This document shows positions 18,313 to 26,415 of a DNA stretch of 64,000 nucleotides, one piece after another (position 1 is the first letter of the stretch; every line of letters begins with the position of its first letter). The notes under the pieces were generated by a model that saw only the letters and a list, made by a program, of their open reading frames with translations, was not told the DNA's origin and ran no database searches. The translations under genes and the position numbers were made by a program. The stretch covers positions 162,112 to 226,111 of the forward strand of contig NZ_VNHM01000004.1 in NCBI RefSeq assembly GCF_008124625.1, written 5' to 3'. This DNA comes from Desulfallas thermosapovorans DSM 6562 (lineage in GTDB: Bacteria; Bacillota; Desulfotomaculia; Desulfotomaculales; Desulfallaceae).

Positions 18313-20544
18313 TTGTTTAAACCCAAAACAAAGAGAACAATTTCATTGGCAGTTGCTCTGGTGTTCTTGTTCACAGTAATTATGCCGATGAGCGCATTTG
18401 CTGACACTGATTATGCAAAGTTTAGTAGTGCCTATAACTACCTTACAGCTGAGGACGAAGTTAATGCAGGCTCTGCTACTGTGAAATCCAAAGCTTATGG
18501 TGATGCTGAAGACATTCAGATTAAGTTAACATTACCATCCGGTGTAGAATTTACTGACAAACCAAAAAGTAGCGATGTTGGCAGTGGTCAATTCGTGAGC
18601 TTTACTGGATTACTTTTTACGTATATTAAATCCGATTCCTCTAGTATAACTGTGAGAGGCGGAAATAATTACGGCGGAAACATTACTGATTGGGATGCTA
18701 ATGGTACAACAAGCGTAGTGTTTGATTTTGCTAAGAAGAAAATTGATATTGATTCAGATTTTACTGGTAACATAGATGTTAATGTTGAAGTTTGGGGTAT
18801 TAAGGGTGACAAGGTGTTATGGAGCGAGTCTGATGACCTTACCATAGCTAAGGTAGCAGGTTCCGAAAAAGTTATGGTGTCAGCTAAATCCCCCAAAAGT
18901 ATAACTAAAGGTAAAAATAAGACAGGTGCAGACATTAAAGTTTACGAAACCAAAAATGGCGTATTTCCAGTTGATGAAGTAGTAGTGTTCGATATTATGA
19001 CCAATGGTGTAAAATTCAATGATAATACTACTAATGGCTCCAACCAATGGGTTAATTGGCAGGTAGCAAGCTTTACGGATGCAACAGGTGATCGAGGAAC
19101 AGTTAATATTACAAACAATGACAAGGATCAGATCGTTTATCAGCCTGCAAAGACATCTTCAATATTCCCCGGGGATATTGTATTCACACCAAAGCTTGAC
19201 GTAGACCCTGATGTGACTGGCGAAATTGAGATCCGTGTAAGCAGTGCGAAAGCAGATGGTAGTGGTAGCAATCTTACTGCTGGCAAGAGCACCTCAACCA
19301 TTAGCAGAACCACTGTGGTTGTAGCTACCGTTGGCGACACCAAGGCGGTAGTTGATAAGCTGGAAGACAACGACACCATTGCATACAGTGGCCAAGTGAC
19401 CGATTTGGACGTTGAAATAACCATTGAAGCTGAAGGCGATGCTGAATTCAAGAAAGACGATTCGATGGAGTTTACGCTCAATGTAGGTGAGTTTGTTTTT
19501 AATGCAGTTCCTACAGTTAAATTTAACAATAGCAGTAGTAGTCAAGATGTAGATCTTTACAATAACAATAAATCTTTCTACGTGTCATTTAACGGTGGCG
19601 AAGAAAAATTTACTTTGAGCAATTTCAACATTGTTTTACCTAACGATGTTGAACCCGGCGACATCACCCTGACCATCGATGGCGACTACGGTGATCTGGG
19701 CGAAGTAACCATTGGTGTGGCAGCTGCTCCCATTACACTTAGTGCTGAGAAAACCCCGATTCTTGCTGAAGCTTTGAACCAACAAGCCGGCGACATAACA
19801 ATCACCGAAACTGGTGACGGAGCACTGAAAAAAGACGGCATATTGGTATTGGAACTGCCCTCCGGCATTGAGCTGAACGGCAAGCCCAAGCTGGACGTAG
19901 TAGAGGGTAACTTTGACGGTGACATCAGTGTAGTTGACGATAAGTACATTGCTATTAAAGTTAAAAAAGAAAGCTCTGATGCCAGTGAAATCAGGCTTTA
20001 CAACATCAACTACGACACTGGCCGCCTAGCTCTGAACGGTGATGTGGAACTTAAGGCTTATTTTGTTGACCCAGAAGTTATTGCAAACGAAGAAGAACTT
20101 CCATTAAATACTTATATCAGTGACTCTGTTTCTAACAATCTTGATAGATACGACGACACCGGCGTAATTGCTAGAGTAGCCAACGCAACCGTCGCTAACG
20201 AAAATGAAATCGTTGCTACCTTCGCAGTTGGTGACGAAGGCGTAGCCGTTGTGAACGGTCGTACTCTGGTACAAGTAAACAAACTGTGTGACGTGCTCGG
20301 CATGCAAAAGAGCTGGGACGAAGTCACCAAGACTGCTTACTTTGTACTGAACGGCAAAGTGGTTGCCTTCCCGATGGGCGAAAACGCCATCTACATCAAT
20401 GGCACCAAAATTGCTGTTGACCAGGGCGGTAAAATCATCAATGATTTCACCTATGCAACCCTGCGCGGCATTCAAATGGCCTTTGGTGGAGAACTCGATT
20501 GGGATGACGCCACCAAGACCGCTACCTTCAAGTTCGTTAAGTAA
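18313..20544 (+). CDS. Probable major S-layer / surface protein with C-terminal CuAO-N domain
   Basis: The start is TTG 18313, nine bases after AAGGAGG. The 743-residue product has a signal peptide (MFKPKTKRTISLAVALVFLF, cleavage near AFA-DT). About 600 residues follow of beta-rich, Asp/Asn/Ser/Thr-rich sequence with repeated patterns such as LTLPSGVEFTDKPK and LELPSGIELNGKPK. A CuAO-N module ends the protein (about 635-743). Base composition and codon choice are more AT-rich than in neighbouring genes. With the long leader and strong downstream terminator this suggests a highly expressed surface-layer protein; that is inference, since the family is not named. An ECF promoter upstream links it to the adjacent sigma factor. 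Confidence 0.8.
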   Translation: MFKPKTKRTISLAVALVFLFTVIMPMSAFADTDYAKFSSAYNYLTAEDEVNAGSATVKSKAYGDAEDIQIKLTLPSGVEFTDKPKSSDVGSGQFVSFTGLLFTYIKSDSSSITVRGGNNYGGNITDWDANGTTSVVFDFAKKKIDIDSDFTGNIDVNVEVWGIKGDKVLWSESDDLTIAKVAGSEKVMVSAKSPKSITKGKNKTGADIKVYETKNGVFPVDEVVVFDIMTNGVKFNDNTTNGSNQWVNWQVASFTDATGDRGTVNITNNDKDQIVYQPAKTSSIFPGDIVFTPKLDVDPDVTGEIEIRVSSAKADGSGSNLTAGKSTSTISRTTVVVATVGDTKAVVDKLEDNDTIAYSGQVTDLDVEITIEAEGDAEFKKDDSMEFTLNVGEFVFNAVPTVKFNNSSSSQDVDLYNNNKSFYVSFNGGEEKFTLSNFNIVLPNDVEPGDITLTIDGDYGDLGEVTIGVAAAPITLSAEKTPILAEALNQQAGDITITETGDGALKKDGILVLELPSGIELNGKPKLDVVEGNFDGDISVVDDKYIAIKVKKESSDASEIRLYNINYDTGRLALNGDVELKAYFVDPEVIANEEELPLNTYISDSVSNNLDRYDDTGVIARVANATVANENEIVATFAVGDEGVAVVNGRTLVQVNKLCDVLGMQKSWDEVTKTAYFVLNGKVVAFPMGENAIYINGTKIAVDQGGKIINDFTYATLRGIQMAFGGELDWDDATKTATFKFVK

Positions 20545-20562
20545 TTAAACTTAATTGAACGG

Positions 20563-20592
20563 AAAACCCGGGCTTTTATAGCCCGGGTTTTT
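20563..20592 (+). terminator. Strong Rho-independent terminator after the S-layer gene
   Basis: AAAACCCGGGCT pairs with AGCCCGGGTTTT around TTTAT and is followed by further T. It lies 18 bases after the stop codon. Confidence 0.9.
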
Positions 20593-20695
20593 ACATTACA
20601 GGACCCTTTGTAATGATGGCGTTGGCTTGACTAGCCAGGCAAGTACTATTATACTTAAATAGGTAAATAATTTATCAATCAAAGGGGTTGGTGGC

Positions 20696-21820
20696 ATGCG
20701 GCGGGCCGTAGTTATTACTTTGGCTACTTTTGCTATGATTTTCTGTTTCGCCCTGGTATCATTCGCTTCTGAAGAAGAACAGAATTTGCAGGAACCTGTA
20801 CGTGAAGAGCTTTCCTTGGAAGATGCAATAAACAACGCGCTTAAAAACAGTTTCAGTATACAACAGGCGGAACTTGATGTTGACCGGGCTAATGAAGTCC
20901 GGGATAAGGCCTGGGATCTGCATGGTTACATGATGCAACGAACATGGGTGGAAACGGAACAGGCTTATATGACCTTGCCCGGCATGGATGATAACTCCCT
21001 TTTCCAGGCCCTGGGTGCAGATCGCGCGGCGCACATCCAGAAGAGAACCTTTGAAATAACCTGCGATGCTTTAGCGATGCAGGTTACCCAAATCTATTAT
21101 GATATTATTAAAAAACAAAATGAAATAGAAACGGCCAAGTTGGCAGTGGAAATAGCTGAGCGGGGTTGCAAAATAGCCAGGATGCAAAAGCAAGTGGGCA
21201 TGGGCACCGAAGCAACGGTACAGGCCAAAAATGCGGAGCTGGAAAATGCCAGGAGTGCTTTGGAAGCTGCCCAGGCCGGCTTGGAAAACGCCTACCGTTC
21301 ATTGAATAAACTGATGGGCAAAGATGAAAAGTTGAGACCTCAATTGACAACGCCGGTAAATTTTGAAAAATTGGAGATACCTTCCTTGGAGGCTGAAATT
21401 GCAAGGGCAATGAATCCCAACCAAAACCCCTATTTGTGGTCTTTAAAAGAAGGCCACGAGCTGAAAAAATATACTTGGACTATTACCCAGCCTGCTGAAG
21501 CCGGTAAAATTGATATTGATAAAGCCAAGCTGACTTATGAAGAAGCCCGGGTGGAGACGCGCAACAAAATGAATGAGCTAAACGAAACCCTGAAGACACT
21601 GGAGGCTTCCTATATTTCTGCCCAAGAGGCATTGTCAACCGCCCAATTGAATTTAAAGAACGCCCAAATTTTATATGAGGCCGGTATGATAACTAAGGAT
21701 GATGTTTTAAATAGCGAGATGGCTGTTGCCCGGGCCGAGAATGCTTTGCTTAACCTAACAATAAGTTACGAATTGAGCAAGCTGAATTTTAAAAAGCCCT
21801 GGTTATCATTTATGGCCTAA
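20696..21820 (+). CDS. TolC-family outer-membrane-efflux-like protein
   Basis: The 374-residue product has a signal peptide (MRRAVVITLATFAMIFCFAL, cleavage near SFA-SE) and then long alpha-helical repeats typical of TolC: LSLEDAINNALKNSF and later AQLNLKNAQILYEAGMITKDDVLNSE. TolC in Gram-negative bacteria forms a tunnel through the outer membrane. This copy is about 100 residues shorter, and no second membrane is expected in this group. It may act in the thick wall or S-layer space, perhaps with the RND pump encoded 4 kb downstream. It stands alone, with a terminator on either side. Confidence 0.85.
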   Translation: MRRAVVITLATFAMIFCFALVSFASEEEQNLQEPVREELSLEDAINNALKNSFSIQQAELDVDRANEVRDKAWDLHGYMMQRTWVETEQAYMTLPGMDDNSLFQALGADRAAHIQKRTFEITCDALAMQVTQIYYDIIKKQNEIETAKLAVEIAERGCKIARMQKQVGMGTEATVQAKNAELENARSALEAAQAGLENAYRSLNKLMGKDEKLRPQLTTPVNFEKLEIPSLEAEIARAMNPNQNPYLWSLKEGHELKKYTWTITQPAEAGKIDIDKAKLTYEEARVETRNKMNELNETLKTLEASYISAQEALSTAQLNLKNAQILYEAGMITKDDVLNSEMAVARAENALLNLTISYELSKLNFKKPWLSFMA

Positions 21821-21836
21821 GTATTATAATTTTTAC

Positions 21837-21870
21837 GCGCAGTCCCGTCACAAAAGGGTGCTGCGCTTTA
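21837..21870 (+). terminator. Terminator hairpin after the TolC-like gene
   Basis: GCGCAG...CCC pairs with GGG...CTGCGC and is followed by TTTATTATT. It lies 16 bases after the stop codon. Confidence 0.65.
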
Positions 21871-21976
21871 TTATTGTGTAAGTTTTTCCCCTTCTTGGAC
21901 AGGACTTGGCATCATGTTTGTCGAAGTTAAAATTTAAAGCAATGGTGAAAGAAATACCAGGGGAGTGAATTATATC

Positions 21977-24403
21977 ATGGGAAAGCGAAGCCTGCTTGGG
22001 AAATGCATGGTTATTTCGCTGGCCTTGCTGTTGGCCATGCTTTTCAGCGGAGCGGCACTAGCCGGTTTTTCAGACGTAAAGGCCGACCACTGGGCGGCCA
22101 ATATAATTAAAACAATGTCGGAGAAAGGAATTGTAAGCGGCTATCCAGACGGCACCTTTAAACCAAACAATACCGTGAGCCAGGTGGAAGCGGTGTGTAT
22201 GGCTGTTAGAAGCATGGGCCTGCAGGCTGCGTCTCAGGGATCATTACCTGAGATTACTTTTCCTGTACCCGGTTATGCGGAAAACGATGTCAAACTTGCC
22301 CTGCAGCATGGCCTGATCAAGGACACCGACCAATTCAGCGCTTACAGTGCTGCCAACAGGGCCTGGGTGGCCAGGTTATTGGTGCGGATGATCGGCAAAG
22401 AATCCGAAGCCCAGGAAGAACTATTAATGCCCGTGTTCACCGATATGTCCCAGATCCCGGATTGGGCCGTTTACTATGTGCGGGTGGCCCAGGATTATGA
22501 TTTGATAGCGGGCTACCCGGACAAATCATTTAAGCCTTACCGGGAAGTTACCCGGGCGGAAATGGTTTCCTTTTTAAGCCGTGCCATGGATAAACTGCCA
22601 GGAACGGGTGGTGTTGCCGGCAATACTGGTAGCGTCGGCGTTCAGCAGGCGGCCGGGACGGTCAAAGGTTTGATAGTAAAGGTTTACCCGGAAATCGGTG
22701 CATTTGTTGTGGAGGAGGCCGGTGGCAATCTCAGGACACTATACTTGCCGGAAAACGCCTCTATTTCCGTGGTGGGCTCCAGCAGTCAGGGCTTAAATGC
22801 GTTGCAGCCCGGTGATGAGGTAAGTGTTGGACTGGACAGCCGGGGCTACGTTATCAGCATCAGTGTGACAGATCGTAGCGGTTATCCGGGTACGGAAGGC
22901 ACTGTTTTTGACTTGGATCTGGATAATATGCTGTTAACCCTTCAATTAAATGATAATCGCTTGCAGCCATACCGGCTAGGCAAATATGTAAATGTAACGG
23001 CTCCGGGGGTCAGATTCCCTTCCCTGAATGACATCATCACAGGCGACCGGGTTAAAGTAACTGTTGAAGGCAGCGAAGTCATTGGCATTGAAATTCTAGA
23101 GGTTGCCTCGCGGCTCACCGTAACCGGTAAAGTTATTACGCTCAACACCGCCATGAATTTTGTCAACCTGGAGGTTGACGGCAGAATGCATGTTTATTCC
23201 CTGCCGGCCAGTGTTCAGGTAAACATTTCGGGTATGACCAATGCGTATATTTCCGATGTGCAGGAAGGGGATACGGTTACCGCTACCATCAATAACGGCG
23301 AAATAACTTCCCTGACTGTTACCGGTCGCCGGGGGGACAATGATTTAAATGCCACTATCATGGCCGTGGATACTGTTAATGACCGGGTTACCTTGAAAGA
23401 CCGCAATGGCAAAATAAATGTTTACGATGTACTGAGCAATGCCCGTATCATAATAGATGACGATGATGATGCAGAGTTAAGTGACCTTAAACAGGATATG
23501 GATGTTAAGTTCCGGCTCAAGGATGGGGATATCATTTACCTGGAAACCGACAACAAAGTGGGCGGCATAATTACCAGCATCGATGCCGACAGCCTGATTA
23601 TGGAGTTTCAAAGGGATAACGGCGAGAGAAAAACCTACTTTATAGCTAAAAGCGCCGACGTAAACAGCAAGGATAACCGTGATGATATAGATGAAATTAG
23701 AAGGGGCGAGTATGCTTACCTGACATTGTCCGGCGATAAGGTGCTGGAAATAGACCTGAAGAGTACAATAATCTACCGGGTTGAAAGGGTTAGGGACTCC
23801 GTAGACCGGTTGGATGTGGTGGATGATGATGACGACAGCGACCGGTTGTATATCCGGTCCGGTGTGAAACTAATCATCCCCGGTATAACTTACCCCGGTG
23901 TTTCAGATGTGAAAGAGGGCGATCTGGTAAGGGCTGTTTTCAGTGGAGATGATTTGAAGTCCGTGGAAGTGCTGGAACCGTTGTATGGTCAGGTGACATT
24001 TATCGATACCGCCCGCAGCACCGTAACCCTGCAGCTCTTTAACGGCAGAACCACCACCCTTGACTTCAGAAACCGCAGTATGGTGAACGATGGTGGCAGA
24101 ACATACTCCAACCTGAGCGCCCTGACCACGGGTGACCGGGTGGAAGTTATAGAAAACAGTGACGGTGGCTATGTGTTCAGGGTTATGGAGGAAGTATCCA
24201 GCAAACTGGCCTTTAGTGCTGAAAGGGATGCCGATAGCATTTACCTCGTAAAGGGTAACAGCTGGGAGAGATATAATTTACACAGTGATGTGTATATTCA
24301 CAACGCAAGCGGAAAAACCTTGGGTAAAGGAGATTTAAAGAGCGGCTACAGGGTTGTAATATATACATTCCGGGATATGGTTTACGAGGTTGTCGTTGAG
24401 TAA
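21977..24403 (+). CDS. SLH-domain surface protein with a stalk of small beta-domain repeats
   Basis: The ATG at 21977 was chosen because AGGGGAGTGA lies about ten bases upstream; the in-frame GTG at 21965 is part of that site. The 808-residue product has a signal peptide ending near GAALA-GF. SLH repeats follow (about residues 25-200; GIVSGYPDGTFKPNNTVSQ and LIAGYPDKSFKPYREVTRAE). The rest is about eight tandem beta-rich units of 65-80 residues, each running roughly G.V..ID...N.VTL......Y.L......V....S..L..GD.V......G.V..I. Some units carry acidic DDDDD runs. Similar units occur in the S8 protease at 11278-15393. It is probably a wall-anchored structural or adhesion protein. Confidence 0.85.
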   Translation: MGKRSLLGKCMVISLALLLAMLFSGAALAGFSDVKADHWAANIIKTMSEKGIVSGYPDGTFKPNNTVSQVEAVCMAVRSMGLQAASQGSLPEITFPVPGYAENDVKLALQHGLIKDTDQFSAYSAANRAWVARLLVRMIGKESEAQEELLMPVFTDMSQIPDWAVYYVRVAQDYDLIAGYPDKSFKPYREVTRAEMVSFLSRAMDKLPGTGGVAGNTGSVGVQQAAGTVKGLIVKVYPEIGAFVVEEAGGNLRTLYLPENASISVVGSSSQGLNALQPGDEVSVGLDSRGYVISISVTDRSGYPGTEGTVFDLDLDNMLLTLQLNDNRLQPYRLGKYVNVTAPGVRFPSLNDIITGDRVKVTVEGSEVIGIEILEVASRLTVTGKVITLNTAMNFVNLEVDGRMHVYSLPASVQVNISGMTNAYISDVQEGDTVTATINNGEITSLTVTGRRGDNDLNATIMAVDTVNDRVTLKDRNGKINVYDVLSNARIIIDDDDDAELSDLKQDMDVKFRLKDGDIIYLETDNKVGGIITSIDADSLIMEFQRDNGERKTYFIAKSADVNSKDNRDDIDEIRRGEYAYLTLSGDKVLEIDLKSTIIYRVERVRDSVDRLDVVDDDDDSDRLYIRSGVKLIIPGITYPGVSDVKEGDLVRAVFSGDDLKSVEVLEPLYGQVTFIDTARSTVTLQLFNGRTTTLDFRNRSMVNDGGRTYSNLSALTTGDRVEVIENSDGGYVFRVMEEVSSKLAFSAERDADSIYLVKGNSWERYNLHSDVYIHNASGKTLGKGDLKSGYRVVIYTFRDMVYEVVVE

Positions 24404-24463
24404 GAGTCCTTTCGAATAGTATGAAGAATTTTTGGCGAACAGCTTCCATATGACTATCTCAAA

Positions 24464-24497
24464 AAAGGTCGTCCTTTAATGCAAAGGGCGGCTTTTT
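24464..24497 (+). terminator. Terminator after the SLH stalk protein
   Basis: A 14-bp stem with a few G-T pairs (AAAGGTCGTCCTTT with AAAGGGCGGCTTT) and a five-base loop is followed by TT and a T-rich stretch. Confidence 0.85.
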
Positions 24498-24522
24498 CCT
24501 TTTTCTCCCATTCAAATTGCGA

Positions 24523-24552
24523 TTGACAAGCATTAACATAACAAATTATACT
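24523..24552 (+). promoter_or_regulatory. Sigma-A-type promoter of the marR-RND operon
   Basis: TTGACA (24523-24528) and TATACT (24547-24552) are 18 bases apart. The predicted RNA would have a leader of about 158 bases before marR. Confidence 0.6.
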
Positions 24553-24615
24553 TAACCCAGTAAATTATTCACGGCACAAACAAACATTGCAAAAAACTGT
24601 CCGAAAAGTCCCGGC

Positions 24616-24634
24616 GGGATCCACTTGTGATCCC
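24616..24634. promoter_or_regulatory. Possible MarR operator palindrome
   Basis: GGGATC and GATCCC flank CACTTGT, giving a 19-base inverted repeat between the promoter and marR. MarR proteins bind such palindromes as dimers; its use here is inference from position. Confidence 0.3.
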
Positions 24635-24716
24635 TGGGCTGGCTGGCTTTTTGCGTTGCCCGCGCGGGTGCCGGGTGTTGAAAAAATCTACAAAAACAAA
24701 AAGGGGGGAGATGGGA

Positions 24717-25184
24717 ATGAATCAGGAAATCATGTTGCGTTATATTGATCGCCTGGAGGAGATGCAGGGGCGCTTTATCCGTCGCATTCACCAGGAGTTG
24801 GTGGGCATGCTGGACCCCAGCATTACCGGTCACCAGTTTGTGGTGCTCAAAATGATCAAAGACGGCGGCCAGATGACGGTATCCCAGGTGGCTGAATACC
24901 TGGGCGTCTCTTTAAGCGCCGTTACCGCGATGGTGGACCGGTTGTGCAAAGCCGGGATGTTGGAACGCCGTCGTTCCGAAGAAGACCGCCGCGTGGTTTG
25001 GCTGGAAATCACCGGGGAAGGGCGGCGGGTGGTTCAATTATGCGACGAAGGGCGGAGGCGGATAATTATGCGCTACCTGGAACTGGTCACGGAAGAAGAT
25101 TTATTACATATGATAAAAATTTACGAAAGAATAATAGCTTTTATGAGGCAGGAGGAGGCACAGCAAACACCGGGCAAGGTGTAA
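24717..25184 (+). CDS. MarR-family transcriptional regulator
   Basis: The ATG at 24717 has GGGGGGAG six bases upstream and gives 155 residues, normal for MarR; an upstream in-frame start at 24627 would add 30 unlikely residues. The winged-helix core is plain: MTVSQVAEYLGVSLSAVTAMVDRLCKAGML followed by the wing RRRSEEDRRVVWLEIT. It heads an operon with a membrane fusion protein and an RND pump, so it most likely represses the pump genes and is released by a small-molecule ligand. Confidence 0.93.
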   Translation: MNQEIMLRYIDRLEEMQGRFIRRIHQELVGMLDPSITGHQFVVLKMIKDGGQMTVSQVAEYLGVSLSAVTAMVDRLCKAGMLERRRSEEDRRVVWLEITGEGRRVVQLCDEGRRRIIMRYLELVTEEDLLHMIKIYERIIAFMRQEEAQQTPGKV

Positions 25185-25199
25185 TTTTACCTATACATT

Positions 25200-26411
25200 T
25201 TGAGTCAACTCACAAGTAGAGAGGGGAGAGTTAGGATTAAGCGCAAAGTAATTTATTTACTAATCAGCCTGCTGGTTATATCATTTTCCCTGGCCGGCTG
25301 CGGCGGCCAGGATAAACCAAATACCGAACAGGAAGAAACAGTCGTTCCAGTTCAAACGGCGGCGGTGGAAAGGGGTGTCATTAATGACACCATTGTTGTC
25401 ACTGGTAAATTGGAAGCCATTGCTACTTCTAATGTTGTGCCCAGCGGTCCGGGCGGCAAGGTTTTAGCCGTTAATGTGGAAGTAGGCAGCCAGGTCAGTA
25501 AAGGGCAAACGCTGATAACCCTGGAAAATCCCTCTGAAGCTTCGCTGGCGGCGGCGATTCACCAGGCCGAGCAGGGTGTGGCCCAGGCCCAGTCCAATTT
25601 GGAAATTGCCCGTATCAATTTTGAGCAAGCTGCGGCCAATTATGAGCGGGGCAAGCAGCTCTATGACGCAGGGGCAATCCCCCAGGCGGGACAGGCGGGT
25701 TTTGAAACCGTCTATGAAATACCATACAAACAAGCCAAGGTTAATTATGAGCAGGTGGCCCCTGCAGCGCTGGCTAGTGCTGAGGCGGCCGTGGCTGCGG
25801 CCAGGGAAAGATACCAGGAACAACAAAACAACTCACTGATCAAGTCACCCATCAGTGGTGTGGTCACTGCCGTCAATGTCAATCCCGGTGAGCTGGCCAG
25901 CCCTGCCGCACAGGCCCCTGTGGTGACCGTGGTTAACCTGTCCAAAGTGGAAGTTAAAACCAACGTAACTGAAAGCCAGATCAACAAAATCAAGCAGGGT
26001 CAGGAAGTACCGGTGCTCATCAGCGCGGTTTCGGCTGAGCCCTTTACCGGGGTGATTACCAACATAGCCCTGGCGGCGGACCCGGCCACCAAAGCCTACC
26101 CCATCAAGGTGCAGATAGATAATGCCCAGCATGTTTTAAAGCCGGGAATGTTTGCTGAAGTACAAATAGATAATCCTCTGCAGGAAACTCTGCTGGTACC
26201 CAGGGAAGCCGTTGTCAAGTCAGGTGATACCGATGTTGTTTGGCTGGTGAACGGAGACCGGGTAACCACCCGGGAAGTCACCGTTGGTGCCAGTGACGGG
26301 CAAAAAATTCAGGTTCTCGAAGGTCTTGAGGTGGGAGAGCAGGTGGTTGTTTCCGGCCAGAACGTGCTCAAGGACAATGCCAAAGTGGAAATAAAAAGCC
26401 AGGTGAAGTAA
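25200..26411 (+). CDS. RND efflux periplasmic adaptor (membrane fusion protein), lipoprotein
   Basis: The product (up to 403 residues) is a HlyD/AcrA-type adaptor. It has a lipobox (LAGC near residue 34), a lipoyl-like half domain (VEVGSQVSKGQTLITLENPS), a helical hairpin rich in Ala, Gln and Glu, the second lipoyl half (NSLIKSPISGVVTAVNVNPGE) and a beta-barrel. It would link the RND pump to an exit duct. The start is unclear. TTG 25200 has no ribosome binding site. A good site (GAGGGGA, 25221-25227) points to an ATT codon at 25236, which would be a rare start and gives 391 residues. It lies 15 bases after marR and 4 bases before the pump gene. Confidence 0.92.
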   Translation: MSQLTSREGRVRIKRKVIYLLISLLVISFSLAGCGGQDKPNTEQEETVVPVQTAAVERGVINDTIVVTGKLEAIATSNVVPSGPGGKVLAVNVEVGSQVSKGQTLITLENPSEASLAAAIHQAEQGVAQAQSNLEIARINFEQAAANYERGKQLYDAGAIPQAGQAGFETVYEIPYKQAKVNYEQVAPAALASAEAAVAAARERYQEQQNNSLIKSPISGVVTAVNVNPGELASPAAQAPVVTVVNLSKVEVKTNVTESQINKIKQGQEVPVLISAVSAEPFTGVITNIALAADPATKAYPIKVQIDNAQHVLKPGMFAEVQIDNPLQETLLVPREAVVKSGDTDVVWLVNGDRVTTREVTVGASDGQKIQVLEGLEVGEQVVVSGQNVLKDNAKVEIKSQVK

Positions 26412-26415
26412 GCTT

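Noticed and set aside
22080..24400. CRISPR-like or tandem DNA repeats in the SLH stalk gene
   Set aside because: The repetition is at protein level only; the DNA units are diverged and have no uniform spacers.
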